Source of the DNA: Sapria himalayana
Taxonomy: Eukaryota > Streptophyta > Magnoliopsida > Malpighiales > Rafflesiaceae
Direction of reading: 5' to 3'
Length of the DNA: 64,000 bases
Assembly (NCBI GenBank): GCA_029783825.1
Contig: JAREIK010010198.1
Location: forward strand, 122,158-186,157
How positions within the stretch are numbered: position 1 is the stretch's first letter; every line of letters starts with the position of its first letter. This document shows, one piece after another, positions 12,363 through 27,150 of the stretch. A model generated the notes under the pieces. That model was not told the DNA's origin. It did not search any database and saw only the letters and a program-made list of their open reading frames with translations. The position numbers and the translations under genes were made by a program.

Positions 12363-13512
12363 GTAATATATTTTACTTTGATTTTGAATCATTATATATA
12401 GGTTTTGCAATTGTATTTTAATTGCGATCAATCTTATTAAAAATAGTTTATTAATTTATTATTTCATCATTTTTATAATATCGAACAATAAATTACCTAT
12501 ATTCAATTAAAATGTCTTATAATTATTAAGTTATTATAACTAAGTAATATATTAATAATAAAAAAGAATAAAAATTATTATATTTTCAAAGGATAAAAAA
12601 TGATAAACATTTTTTATCATTTAAATAAAAATGATAAAAAATGATAAAAATCACAAAAATAATTTTTTATTATTTAAATAAAAATTATAAACCACTAGAT
12701 GACTAAACATTTAAATCTCTAGACTTCTAAACCCCAAAACTCCCTAAATACTAAAACCATTAAACCTTTATAACCTAAATAATAAATAATAAATCTCATT
12801 TTTATTTGTATTCATTATAATTTTAAATATTCATTTTATTATTTTTTAGTTTATTTTTATAGAAATATTAATTAAAAAATAAATAATGAGAGAGACATAT
12901 ATAATTTTAATAATTTATTTTTAATCAAAAAAACATAAGCTTATATAAAGAAGTAAAAATTTAAAAACAAAAAATTTTTATTTAGTAATATATTTTACTT
13001 TGATTTTGAATCATTATATATAGGTTTTGCAATTGTATTTTAATTGCGATCAATCTTATTAAAAATAGTTTATTAATTTATTATTTCATCATTTTTATAA
13101 TATCGAACAATAAATTACCTATATTCAATTAAAATGTCTTATAATTATTAAGTTATTATAACTAAGTAATATATTAATAATAAAAAAGAATAAAAATTAT
13201 TATATTTTCAAAGGATAAAAAATGATAAACATTTTTTATCATTTAAATAAAAATGATAAAAAATGATAAAAATCACAAAAATAATTTTTTATTATTTAAA
13301 TAAAAATTATAAACCACTAGATGACTAAACATTTAAATCTCTAGACTTCTAAACCCCAAAACTCCCTAAATACTAAAACCATTAAACCTTTATAACCTAA
13401 ATAATAAATAATAAATCTCATTTTTATTTGTATTCATTATAATTTTAAATATTCATTTTATTATTTTTTAGTTTATTTTTATAGAAATATTAATTAAAAA
13501 ATAAATAATGAG
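12363..13512 (-). repeat. Recent tandem duplication of one satellite unit (528 bp identical, period 622 bp)
   Basis: Bases 12363-12890 and 12985-13512 read identically by eye, with a period of 622 bp, while ordinary neighbouring monomers differ at many positions. The copies share rare variants, including GGTTTTGCAATTG, TTGCGATCAATC and the palindrome replaced by a GATAAAAAATG hairpin. Identity stops at ATAATGAG, after which one copy continues AGAG and the other TGAG. This is either a very young unequal-exchange product or a local assembly duplication. Confidence 0.85.
12592..12618. repeat. Small hairpin replacing the monomer palindrome
   Basis: The arms GATAAAAAATG (12592-12602) and CATTTTTTATC (12608-12618) are perfect inverse complements around a 5-base loop, followed by further ATGATAAAAA repeats. 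It stands where other monomers have the GGTTATAACC palindrome and recurs at 13214-13240 in the duplicated unit. One half of the usual palindrome (TTTTCAAAGG) is kept immediately upstream. Confidence 0.75.
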
Positions 13513-14181
13513 TGAGACAGCTATAATTTAAATAAATTATTTTTTATAAAAAAAATAAGCTTATAAAAATAAACAAAATTTCAAAAATTTAAAATTTTAT
13601 TTAGTAATATTATTTAATTTGAATTTGAATTATTTTAGGTTATGTAAATATATTTTAAATAATATCTATCTTATTAATAATAGTTTATTAATTTATTTTT
13701 TGATCATTTTTATAATTTATATAAATACATTTTTTATATTGAATCTACAACAAATATAATTATTAAGATTATTATAACTAAGTATTGTATTCATATTTTA
13801 GAACTATTAAAAAATTATTATATTTTCAATGGTTATAACCTTTCAAAATCATGAAAATTCATAAAAATAAATTTTTTGTTATTTCATTGATTAAATAAAA
13901 GCTATAAACACGAAAATGTGTAAACATATAAATCAATAAACTTCTTAACCCCAAAACCACAAAAAACATAAACAATTAAATAGTTATACCCTAAATAATA
14001 AATAATAAATAATAAATCTCTTTTTTATTAGTATTCATTACAATTTTATATATACATTTTAATTATTTATTAGTTTAATTTTATAGAAATATAAATTAAA
14101 AAATAAATTATTAGTGAGACAAATATAATTTAAATATTTTATTTTTCATCAAAAAATATATAGGTTTATAAATGGATACAG

Positions 14182-14217
14182 AAATTTAAAAATTTAAAAA
14201 TTTAAAAATTTAAAATT
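14182..14217. repeat. 9-bp microsatellite-like tract (ATTTAAAAA)n
   Basis: About four head-to-tail copies of a 9-bp unit ATTTAAAAA lie within a satellite monomer. The related monomer near 3360-3380 has only one to two copies, so the tract expanded after the two monomers separated. Confidence 0.7.
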
Positions 14218-17200
14218 AATATTTAGTAAAATATTTCACTTTGATTTCGAGTCATTTTAGGTTTGCAAATATATTTTAAACAATATTTATCTTATTAATA
14301 ATTAGTTATTACTTTTTTATGATCATTATTATAATAAATATCAATAAAATAGTTTATATTGAATTTATATTATATATAATTATTATGATTATTATAATTT
14401 CATATTGTATTCACTTTTCAAAAAAAAATTTAAAAATTATTATATTTTCAAAGGTTATAACCTTCAAAAATCAGAAAAAATAACAAATATATATTTTTTA
14501 TTATTTTATTTTTTATATTAAACCTATAAACCACTAAATGACTAAATAATAAAATGACTAAACTCCTAAACCCCGAAGCCCATAAATACTTAAAACATTA
14601 AATTAGTATAGTCTAAATAATAAATCATAAATCTCACTTTTATTAGTATTCATTATATTTTTAAATTTTCATTTTAATTATTAATCATTTTATTTTTATA
14701 GAAATATTAATTACAAAATAAATTATTAGTGCGACATATATAATATAAATAATTTATTTTTCATCAAAAAAATTGGTGATAAAAAGAGGCAAAATTTTAA
14801 AAATAAAAAATTATTTTTTAATAATATATATTATTTTGATTTTGAATCATTTTAGATTTTAAAATTATATTTTAATTTATATCATTCTTATAAATACAAG
14901 TTTATTAATTTATTTATTAATCATTATTATAATATCTATAAATTAAATTATTTATATTGAGTTTACATTATATATAATTATTAAGATTATTATAACTAAA
15001 TATTATATTCAATTTAAAATAAATTAAAATTATTATATTTTCAAAGGTTACAACCTTCAAAAATTAAAAAAAATTAAAAAATTAAATTTTTTGTTTTTTC
15101 ATTCTTTAAATAAAAACTATAAATCACTAAATGTCTAAACAATTAAATCACTAAACTCATAAACCAAAAAATATCTAAATACTTAAACCATTAAACAAGT
15201 ATATACTGAATAATAAATAATAAATCTCAATTTTATTTGTATTCATTATAATTTTAGATATTCATTTTAATTATTTAGCAGTTTATTATTATAGAATTAT
15301 AAATTACAAAATAAATTATGAGTAAGACAAATATAATTTAAATAATTTATTTTTAATAACAAGAATATAAACTTATAAAAAAAGCAAAACATTAAAAAAA
15401 TTATTATTTAGTAATATATTTTACTTTGATTTGAATAAATTTAGATTTTGAAAATACTTTTTAAATAATAACTATTTTATTAATAATAGTTTATTAATTT
15501 ATTTTTGATCATAATTATAATATCTAGCAAACTATTTTTTATATTGAATTTAAATGAATTATAATATGAAGATATTATAAATAAATATTATATTTACATT
15601 TGAAAATAATTTAAAAATTATTATATTTTCAAAGGATATAATCTTCAAAAATTATAAAAAATAATAAAAATAAATTTTTTGCTATATCATTGTTTAAATA
15701 AAACTTATAAACCACTAAATTCCTAAGCACTTAAACATCTAAACTCCTAAACACAAAAGCCCTAAATACTTAAAACTTTAAACTCGTAAACCTTAAATAT
15801 AATTTTAATAATTTATTAAAATATTAATTACAAAATGTATAAAATTGATATCATATCTATCAATAAAATTGTTTATATTTAGTTTATATTATATATAATT
15901 ATAATGATTATTATAACTAAATATTGTATCCAAATTTTTTAAAAATTTTAAAATTATTATATTAGCAAAGGTAATAACCTTTATAAAATGTGAAAAAATA
16001 TTAAAAATATTTTTTTTGTTATTTCATTGTTTAAACAAAACCAATAAACCACTAAATGCCTAAAAACATAAATAGCTAAAGTCCTAAATGACAAAACATC
16101 TAAATACTTAAAATATTAAACTGATATACATTAATAATAATTCATAAATCTCATTTTAATTTCTAATCAATATAATTTTATATTTTTATTTTAATTATTT
16201 ATCAGTTTATTTTTATTGAAATATTAATTACAAAATAAATTATTAGTGAGATATATATAATTTAAATTAAACTGGTATACCCTAAATAATAAAGAATAAA
16301 TCTCATTTTTTTCATTATAATTTTAAATATTCATTTTAATTATTTATTTGTTTATTTTTATATAAATATTAATTTAAAAATAAAGTATGAGTTAGACAAA
16401 TATAATTATATAAATTATTTTTCATCAAAAAATATAGATAAACATATTAAAAGAAAAAAAATTTAAAAACAAAAAATTATTATATAGTAATATAATTTGC
16501 TTTGCTTCTGAATCATTATAGGTTTTGTAATTATATTTTAATTGATATCTATCTTATTAATAAAGATTATTAATTTATATTTTGATAATTATTAGAATAT
16601 CTATCAATGATATTGTTTATATTGAATTTATATGATATATAAATATAATGATTATTATAACTAAATATTGAATTCACATTTGAAAAAAATAAAAAAATTA
16701 TTATATTTTCAAAGGTTATTACCTTTGTAAATATAAAAAAATAATAAAAATAAATATTTTGTTATTTTAATTTATAAATAAAACCTATAAACCACTAAAT
16801 GCATACACAATTAAATTTGTATATGGCTAAACCCCGTAATACCTAAATACATAAACCATTAAACCACTATATAGTACATAACAATTAATAAATCTAATTT
16901 TTATTTCTATTTATTATAATTTTAAATATTCATTTAATAATTTATTATTTTATTTTTATAGAAATATTTATTACAGAATAAATTATGAGTAAGACAAATA
17001 TAATTTAAATAATATACTTTTAAGAACAAAAAATATAAACTTATAAAAAGAAGCAAAACATCAAAAACATTATTATTTAGTAATTTATTTTACTTTGATT
17101 TTGAATAAATTTAGGTTTTGCAAATATATTTTAAATAATATCTATCTTATTTATAATAGTTTATTAATTTATTTTTTGATCATTAATATAATATCTATCA

Positions 17201-20200
17201 ATATACTTGTTTATATTGAATTTATATGATATATAATTATTAATATTATCTAAACTAAATATAGTATTCACAATTAAAAAAAATTTAAAAATTGTTATAT
17301 TTTCTAAGGTTATAATCTTAAAAAATGAGAAAAAATAACAAAAAATAAATTTTTTGTTATATCATTGTTTAAATAAAACTTATAAACCATTAAATACCTA
17401 AACACATAAATCTCTAAACTTCTAAACCCCTAAGCCCCTAAATACTTAAACCTTTAAACTCGTAAACCATAAATATAATTTAAATAATTTATTTAAATAT
17501 AAATTACAAAATAAATTATGAGTGATACAAATATACTTTAAATAATTTATTTTATATCGAAAAAATATATAATCTGATAAAATGTGGCAAAAACTTTAAA
17601 ACAAAAATTATTATTAAGTAATAAATTTACTTTGATTTGTAATCATTTTTAATTTTTGCAATTAATTTTAGTTTATATCGATCATATAATTTTAGTTTAT
17701 TAATTTTTTTTTGAAAATAGATATTATATCTTTTAATAAAATTGTCTATATTTAGTTTATATTATATATTTTTATAATAATTATTATTACTAAATATTGT
17801 ATTCACATTTTTAAAAAAATTTAAAATTATTATATTTTCAAAGGTTAAAAACATTGAAATTATAAAAAATATCAAAAATAATTTATTTGTTATTTCATTG
17901 TTTAAATAAAATTTATAAACCAATAAATGCCTAAATACTTAAAAGAATAACATCTAAATCTCGAAAACCCTAAATAGATAATTTTTTAATAAGATATATC
18001 CTAAATAATAAACAATAAATCTCATTTTTTTTTATTTTTATTATTTTAAATATTCATTTTAATTATTTATTTCTTTATTTTTATATAAATATTAAAGACA
18101 AAATAAATTATGAGTTAGACAATTATAATTTATATAAATTATTTTTCATCAAAAAAATATAGATAAACTTATTAAAACAAAAAAAAATTAAAAACAAAAA
18201 AGTATTATATAAAAATATAATTTGCTATGCTTCTGAATCATTATTGGTTTTGTAATTATATTTTAATTGATATTTATCTTATTAATAATAGATTATTAAT
18301 TTATTTTTTGATGATTATTATAATAATTATCAATAAAATTGTTTATATTGAATTTATATGATATTTAAATATAATGATTATTATAAATAAATATTGAATT
18401 CACTTTTGAAAAAAATTTTAAAATTAATATATTTTCAAAGATTATAACCTTTGAATATTTGAAAAAATAAAAAATTATTTTTTTTGATATTTCATTGTTT
18501 AAATAAAACCTATAAACCACTAAATGCCTAAACACTTAATTCAATAACTCCTAAATCTATAAAACCCTAAATAATAAATATTAATCCTTTTAAACTATAA
18601 CCCTAAATAATAAATAATAAAAGTCAATATTATTTTTTTCATTATAATTTAAATATTCATTTTAATTATTTATTTGTTTATTTTTATATAAATATTAATT
18701 ACAAAATAAATTATGAGTTAGACAAATATAATTTATATAAATTATTTTTCATCGAAAAATATAGATAAACTTATAACAAGAATACAAAATTTTAAAACTA
18801 AAATTTTTATATAGTAATATATTTTGTTCTCCTTCTGAATCATTTTAGATTTTGTAATTTTTATTTTAATTGATATCTATCTTTTTAATAATTGTTTATT
18901 AATTTATTTTTTGATCATTATTAGAATATTAATTAATAAAATTGTTTGTATTGAATTTATATGATATATAAATATAATGATTATTATAACTAAATATTGA
19001 ATTCACTTTTAAAAAAAATTTAAAAATTATTATATTTTCAAGGGTAAAAGCTTTGGAAATATGAAAAAATAATAAAAATAAATTTTATGTTATTTTATTA
19101 TTTTAAATAAAACTTATAAACTACTAAATGCATACACAGTTATATCAGTAAACTTTTAAATCCTGTAATGCCTATATACATAAACCATTAAACCGATATA
19201 TACTACTTAATAATTAATAAATCTAATTTTTATTTCAATTTATTATTATTTTAAATATTCATTTTAATTATTTATTAGTTTATTTTTATAGAAATTTTTA
19301 TTACAAAATAAATTATGAGTGCGACAAATATAATTTAAATAATTTATTTTTAATCAAAAAATATATACGCTTTTAAAAGAAGTATATACCTTTGAAAATG
19401 TGAAAAAAAAAATATTTTTTCTTTGTTATTCTATTGTTTAAATAAAACCTATACACCACTAAATTCCTAAGCATTTAAATCACTAAACTACAAAATTCCG
19501 ATACCTCTATATAGATAATCCTTTAAATCGATATACTCTAAATAATAATTAATAAATTTTATTTTTATTTGTTTTCTTTATAATTTAAAAAATTCATTTT
19601 TATTGTTTAGTTTTTTATTTTTATATATGTATTAATTATAAAATAAATTATGAGTTAAAAATATAATTTATATAAATTATTTTTCATCAAAAAATTGATA
19701 AGCTTATAAAAATCTTAAAAATTTAAAAACAAATAATTATTATTTAGTAATATATTTTGCTTTGCTTTTGAATCATTATATGTTTTGATATTATATTTTA
19801 AGTAATTTTAATCTTATTCATAAGAGATTTTTAATTTATTTTTTGATAAGTATTAGAATATCTATCAATAAAATTATTTATATTGAATTTATATGATATA
19901 TAATTATTATGATTATTATAAATATATATTGTACACACTTTTGAAAAAAATATAAAAATTATTATATTTTCAAAGGATATAATCTTAAAGAATGAGAAAT
20001 AATAATAAAAATAAATTTTTAGTTATTTTATTTTTTAAATAAAACCTATAGACCATTAAATGCTTACTTAAATTAATAAGCTCATAAACCCCGAAACCCC
20101 TAAATACATAAAGATTTTAACATCTATATACTACTTAATAAATAAAAAATCACATTTTTATTTCTATTTATTATAATTTTAAATATTTAATTTAATTATT

Positions 20201-20594
20201 ATAAGTTTAATTTTTTAGAAAAATTAATTACAAAATAAATTTCGAGTGAGACAAATATTATTTAAATAATTTATTTTTAATCAAAATAAAATATAAGCTT
20301 ATAAAAAGAAGAAAAAATTTAAAATTTAAATATTATTATTTAGTAATATATTTTGATTTGATTTTGAATCATCTTGTGTTATGTAAATATATTTTTATTA
20401 ATATTTATATTATTAATAATAGTCTATTAATTTAATTTTTGATCATTATTATATTATCTATCATTAAAATTGTTTATATTGAATTTATATGATATATAAT
20501 TAGTAAGATTAATATAATTATGCATGGTATTCCCATTTTAAAAGATTTTAAATATTATTTTATTTTCAAAGGTTATAACCTTTGAAAATCAAAA

Positions 20595-20622
20595 AAAATC
20601 AAAAAAAATCAAAAAAGATTTT
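20595..20622. repeat. 10-bp tandem tract (ATCAAAAAAA)n
   Basis: About three copies of a 10-bp unit TCAAAAAAAA follow the exact palindrome at 20567-20584. This is a small slippage expansion inside a satellite monomer; equivalent places in other monomers have a single copy. Confidence 0.6.
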
Positions 20623-20745
20623 TTTATTTTTATTATATAAATAAAACCTATATACCACTAAATGCCTAAAAACATAAATTGCTAAACTCCTAAACTAAAA
20701 AACGCCTAAATAATCGATCCATTAAACCTATATACCATATATAAT

Positions 20746-21246
20746 TGTTGGGCAATTGTGCTTCCACGGTGTGAGATTGAGATACAGAAACATAGAAACA
20801 AGAGAAAACAAGCAATATATATATATATCCCAATTCAGCAACCATCCATGATAGAATCAAAAAACGAGAAATAAACACCAAAAATATCGTGGTTCGCTAG
20901 TCGCTCAGTACGACTAGCTAAACAACCAGAAAATGCTTTGGCATTACAGATTAATGCAACAGAAATGTCTATAGTATGCAGCACACAGAATAGTCGTGAT
21001 AAATTGCACAGAGAGAAGAGAGTGAGACTATGAACTGTTCCATGGTTCCAAAAAGAGCCACCCGAAAATAAATCAGAAGACATTTTATATTAAAATTTCT
21101 CTTGGTTCTTTTAACCTGAACGTCTCAGAACATGAGACAGGTCGGGCTCTGCTCCAATTTTGGCCTGCTGTCCGGTCAGTGAAACCTCCATTATTGTGCT
21201 ACTTCTGGATCCCATGCCTCTTAATATTTACTTTCCTACCCTTACA
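20746..21246 (-). mobile_element. Island B, copy 1: solo-LTR-like insertion (Copia-like), reverse orientation
   Basis: This is a non-satellite segment of about 500 bp. In its own orientation (minus strand) it starts TGTAAG-like (its start here is degenerate) and ends GCACAATTGCCCAACA. The end CCCAACA is typical of plant LTRs. About 160-200 bp before that end is GTGG…GCGAACCACG(A/T)T.TTT followed by a GTGTTTATTT-like stretch, a layout I associate with the 3' part of plant Copia-group LTRs. No primer-binding site, polypurine tract or coding region adjoins it, so it would be a solo LTR or an LTR-derived fragment. An extra 60-bp AT-rich stretch (21247-21310) separates it from clear satellite and is also present in the other two copies. 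No convincing 5-bp target duplication is visible. The short minus-strand frames here (20690-20881 and 20835-21083) are not conserved as coding. Confidence 0.5.
20815..20828. repeat. (AT)7 microsatellite in island B
   Basis: A short dinucleotide run lies inside the LTR-like island. The equivalent positions in the other copies have a shorter (AT) run. Confidence 0.7.
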
Positions 21247-24200
21247 TAAAAATATTAAAAAAGAAAAAAATATTTGTTTATACAAATAGATTATCAAAAA
21301 ATAAATTTCATATACAGTAATAATAAATCTTAAATCTCATTTTAATTTGTATTCATTATAATTTTAAATAGTCATTTTAAATATTTATTAGTTTATTTTT
21401 TATATAAATATTAATTACAAAATAAATAATCAGTCAGACAAATATAATATTAATAATTTACTTTTAATAAAAAAATATAATCTTATAAAAAGAAGTAAAA
21501 ATTTAAAAACAAAAAATTATTATTTAGTATATATTTTACATTGATTTTGAATCATTTTAGGTTTTATAATTTTATTTTAATTTATATCTATCATATTAAT
21601 AATAGTTTATTAATTTATTTTTTGATAATTGATATCATATCTATCAATAAAATTATTTATAATAATTTATATTATATATAATTATAATAATTTTTATTAC
21701 TAAATATTTTATTCACATTTAAAAAAATTTTAAAATTATTATATTTTCAAATGTTATAACCTTTGAAAATGTGAAAAAAAAACAAAAATAATTTTTTTGT
21801 TATTTCATTATTTAAATAAATCCTATAAACCACTAAATGCCTAGATACTTAAATCAATAACTACTAAATCTCGAAAACCCTAAAAAGATAATCATTTAAA
21901 ACTGGTATACCCTAATTAATAAATAATAACTCTCAATATTATTTTTTTCATTATAATTTAAAATATTCTTTTTAATTATTTATTCTTTTATTTTTATATA
22001 ATTATTAATATCATAATAAATTGAGTTAGACAAATATAATTTATATAATTATTTTTCATCAAAAAAATATAGATAAACTTTTTTAAAAAAAAAATTCATG
22101 ACAAAAAATTATTATATAGTAAAATATTTTGCTTTGCTTCTGAATCATTTTATATTTTGTAATTATATTTAAATTGATATCTATCTTATCAATAATATAT
22201 TATTAATTTATTCTTCGATCATTATTAGAATATTTATCAATAAAAATATTTATATTGAATTTATATGATATATAAATATAATGATTATTACAACTAAATA
22301 TTGTATTCACTTTTGAAACAAATTTAAAAATTATTATATTTTCAAAGGTTATAATCTTTGAAAATAGAAAAATAATAAAAATAAATTTTTTTATATTTTT
22401 TTTAAAATAACTCCTAAACCCCATAATGCCAAAATACATAAACCAATTAACCGCTATATACTACTTAATAATTAATAAATCTAATTTTTAATTCTATTTA
22501 TTATATTTTTAATATTCATTTTAATTATTATTAGTTTATTTTTATAGAAATATTTATTACAAAATAAATTATGAGTGCGACAAATATAATTTTAAAAATA
22601 TACGTGCTTATAAAAGAAGTAAAAATTTAAAAATTAAAAATTATTATCTAGAAATATATTTTACTATAATTTTGAATCAATTTGGGTTTTGTAATTATTT
22701 TTTAATTAATATCAATCTTAATATCAATTGTTTATAAATTTAATTTTGATCATTATTAAGATATATATTAATAAAATTGTTTATATTGAATTTATATGAT
22801 ATATACTTATTAATATTATTATAACTAAGTATTGTATTCACATTTCAAAAAAATTTAAATATTATTATATTTTCAAATGTTATAACATATGAAAATGAGA
22901 AAAAATTATAGAAATTTTTTTTGATATTTTATTTTTTTAAATAAAACGTATAAACCACCAAAAGCCTAAAAACATAAATCACTAAAATCCTAAATTAAAA
23001 AACCTTTATATACTTAATTCATTAAACTTGTATACATTAATAATAAATCTTAAATATCATTTTAAATTTTATTGAGTATAATTTTAAATTTTTATTTTAA
23101 ATATTTATCAGTTTATTTTTATAGAAATATTAATTACAAAATAAATTATGAGAGAGAAATATCTAATTTAAATTAAACCGGTATTGCTAAATAATAAATA
23201 ATGAATCTAATTTTTTTCATTATAATTTTAAATATTCATTTTAATTATTTATTTGTTTATTTTTATAAATATATTAATTACAGAATAAATTTAGTTTGAC
23301 AAATATAATTTATATAAATTATTTTTCATGAAAAAAATATACATAATCTTATTAAAATAATAAAAAAATTCAAAACAAAAAATTATTATATAGTAATATA
23401 TTTTGCTATGCTTCTAAATCATTTTAGGTTTTGTGATTATATTTTAATTGATATCTTTCTTATTATTAATAGATTATTAATTTATTTTTTGATCATTATT
23501 AGAATATTTATCAATAATATTGTTTATGTTGAATTTATATGATATATAAATATAATGATTTTTATAACTAAAGATTGTATTCACTTTAGAAAAAGATTTA
23601 AAATGTATTGTATTTTTAAAGGATATAACCTTTGAAAATATCAAAAAATAACAAAAATAAATTTTTGGTTATTTTATTTTTTAAATAAAACATATAAACC
23701 ACTAAATACATATATAGGTAAATTAGTAAACTCTTAAATACATAAACCATTAAACTGCTATATACCACTTAATAATTAATAAATCTAATTTTTATTTTAT
23801 TTATTATAATTTTAAATATTGATTTTAATTTTTTATTAGTTGATTTTTATAGAATATTTATTACAAAATAAATTATGAGTGCGACAAATATAATTTGAAT
23901 AATTTATTTTTAATCAAAAAATATATATACTTTTATAAAAGAAGTAAAGATTTAAAAATTAAAAATTATTATACATTAATATATTATAGTTTAATCTTGA
24001 ATCGATTTGGGTATTGTAAATTTTTTTAATTAATATCTATCTTATTATTAATAGTTTATTAATTTAATTTTTGATCATTATTATATTATTATCAATAAAA
24101 TTGTTTATATTGAATTTATATGATATAAAATTATTACTATTAAAATAACTAAATATTGTATTCACATTTCAAAAAATTTTAAATATTATTATATTTTCAA

Positions 24201-27150
24201 AGCTTATAAACTATGAAAATGAAAAAAAATTACAAATTTTTTTTGTTATTTTATTGTTTAAATAAAACTTATAAATCACTAAATGCCTAAAAACCTAAAT
24301 TGCTAAACTCCTAAATGATAAAACCTCTTAATACTTAAACCATTAAATAGGTGTACATTAATAAAAAATCATAAATCTCAATTTAATTTTTATTAAGTAT
24401 AATTTTAAATTATTATTTTAATTATTTATCAGTTTATTTTTATAGAAATATTAATTACAAAATAAATTATTAGTGAGACAGGTCTAATATAAATAATTTT
24501 TTTTCTTCAAAAAAAAATATATCCTTATAAAAATAGGCAAAATTATAAAAACAATAATTTATTATTTTGTAATATATTTTATTTTGATTTTGAATCATTT
24601 TAGATTTTGCAATTCTATTTTAATTTATATCATTCTTATTAATGATAGTTTATTAATTTTCTATTGATCATTATAATAATATGTATTTATAATATTATTT
24701 ATATTGAGTTTACATTATTTATAATTATTAAGATTATTATTACTGAAAATTATATTCACATTTTTAAAAAATTAAAAATTATTATATTTTCAAATGTTAT
24801 AACCTTCAAAAATTAAAGAAAAAATCAAAAAATTTAATTTTTTTTCATTCTTTAAATAAAAACTATAAATCAATAAAGTCCTAAACACTTAAATCACTAA
24901 ACCCCAAAACACCTAAATACTTAAACCATTAAACAAGTATATCCTCAATAATAAATAATAAATCTAAATTTTATTTGTATTCATAATAATTTTAAATATT
25001 CATTTTTATTATTTATTAGTTTTTTTTATAGAATTATAAATTAAAAAAAATTATGAGGAAGAAAAATATAATTTAAATAATTTACTTTTAATAAAAAAAA
25101 TATAAAGTTATAAAAATAAGCAAAACATAAAAATAATTATTATTTAGTTAATTATTTTATTTTGATTTTGAATAAATTTACGTTTTGCAAATATATTTTA
25201 AATTAAATTTTTCTTATTAATAATAGTTTATTAATTTATTTTTTGATCATTAATATAATATTTATCAATATAATTGTTTATATTGAATTTACATGATATA
25301 TAATTATTAAGATTATCATAACTAAATATAGTATTCACATATAAAAAAAATTTAAAAATTATTATATTTTCAAAGGTTATAACTTTCAAAAATGATAAAA
25401 AATAACAAAAATAAATTTTTTTTATATCATTGTTTAAATAAAACTTATAAACCATTAAATGCCAAAACACATAAATCTCTCATCTCCTAAACCCCGAAGC
25501 CTCTAAATACTTAAACCTTTAAAGTCGTATAGCATAAATATAATTTAAATAATATATTATAATATTAATTACAAAATAAATTATGTGTGATACAAATATA
25601 ATTTAAATAAATTAATTTTCATTAAAAAATGTATAAGCTTATAAAAAGAAGCAAAAACTGAAAAACAAAAATTATTATTTAGTAATAAATTTTACATTGT
25701 TTTTAAATCATATTAGTTTTTTTAATTATATTTTAATTTAAAACTATCATATTATTAAAAGCATATTAATTTATTTTTTTTATAATTGATTTCATATCTA
25801 TCAATAAAATTATTTATATTTAGTTTATATTATATATAATTATAATGATTATTATTACTAAATATTGTATTCACATTTTTAAAAAAATTTAAAAGTATTA
25901 TATTTTCAAAGGTTATCACTTTGAAAATGTGAAAAAATATCAAAAATATTTTTTTTGTTATTTCATTGTTTAAATAAAACCTATAAACCACTAAATCCCT
26001 AAAAACATAAATCACTAATCTTCTAAATAACAAAACCATTAAATACTTAAACCATTAAACTGATAAACATAAATAATAATTCACAAATCTCATTTTAATT
26101 TTTATTCAGTATAACTTTAAATTTTTATTTTAATTATTTATCAGTTTATTTTTATAGAAATATTAATTACACAATAATTTATTAGTGAGACAAATCTAAG
26201 TTAAATTAAAATAGTATCACTAAATAATAAATAATGAATGTCATTTTTTTCATTATAATTTTAAATATTCATTTTAATTATTTAATTATTTATTTATATA
26301 TAAATATTAATTACAAAATAAATTGAGCTAGACAAAAATAATTTATGTAAATTATTTTTCATCAAAGAATTATAGATAAACTTTTTAAAAGAAAAAAAAT
26401 TTTCAAAACAAAAAATTATTATATAGTAATATATTTTGCTTTGCTTCTGAATCACTTTAGGATTTGTAATTATATTTTAATTGATATCTATCTTATTAAT
26501 AATAAATTATTAATTTATTTTTAGATCATTATTAGAATATTTATAAATAATAGTGTTTGTATTGAATTTAGATGATATATAAATATAATGATTATTATTA
26601 CTAAATATTGTATTCACATTTAAAAATAATTAAAAATTTTTATATTTTCAAAGGTTATAACCTTTGAAAATATAAAAAAATAATAAAAATAAATATTTTG
26701 TTATTTTAATTTTTAAATATAACCTATAAACCACTAAATGCATACATAGTTAAACCAGTAAACTTTTAAAGCCCGTAATGCCTAAATACATAAACCATTA
26801 AACCACTATATACTACTTAATAAATAAGAAATCTAATTTTTATTTCAATTCATTATAATTTTTAATATTCATTATAATTATTTATTAGTTTAATTTTATA
26901 AAAATTTTTATTAAAAATTAAATTATGAGTGCAACAAATATTATTTAAATAATTTGTTTATAATAAAAAAAATATAAATGCTTATAAAATAAGTAAAAAT
27001 TTAAAAACTAAAAATTATTATCCAATATTATTTTTTAGTTTAATTTTGAATCAATTTGGGTTTTGTAAATATTTTTTAATTAATATATATCTTATTATTA
27101 ATAGTTTATTAATTTAATTTTTGATCATTATTATTATATCTATCAATAAA
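21247..27150 (-). repeat. AT-rich satellite array, reverse orientation, block 4
   Basis: Ten reverse-orientation monomers are present, with palindrome landmarks near 21747, 22346, 22873, 23612, 24200, 24793, 25372, 25907 and 26649 (the last is an exact 18-bp copy). The first 60 bases (21247-21310) are the AT-rich tail of the island B insertion, including TTTGTTTATACAAAT. Long-type junctions lie near 23150-23180 and 26185-26220, and a short-type junction near 25515-25545. Short open frames at 22203-22439, 25231-25470 and 25830-26039 are near-parallel translations of the same repeat and not genes. Nothing else is visible. Confidence 0.9.

Larger units (their letters stand above)
10935..20745 (-). 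repeat. AT-rich satellite array, reverse orientation, block 3
   Basis: This is an uninterrupted reverse-orientation satellite of about 16 monomers, with palindrome landmarks near 11460, 12042, 12590, 13212, 13827, 14448, 15040, 15627, 15966, 16708, 17302, 17838, 18436, 19040, 19395, 19968 and 20567. The copy at 20567-20584 is an exact 18-bp palindrome. Long-type junctions (GTGAGACAGATCTAATTTAAATTAAACTGG or variants) occur near 11026-11060 and 16245-16275. Short-type junctions (AAACTCGTAAACC) occur near 15780 and 17455. A perfectly duplicated stretch lies at 12363-13512 and is described separately. No gene is visible. Confidence 0.9.

Noticed and set aside
20700..21330. A clear 5-bp target-site duplication around island B
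   Set aside because: Flanking candidates (ATAAT before, TATAC after) do not match, and the same is true for the other copies. AT-rich flanks make any short match unreliable.
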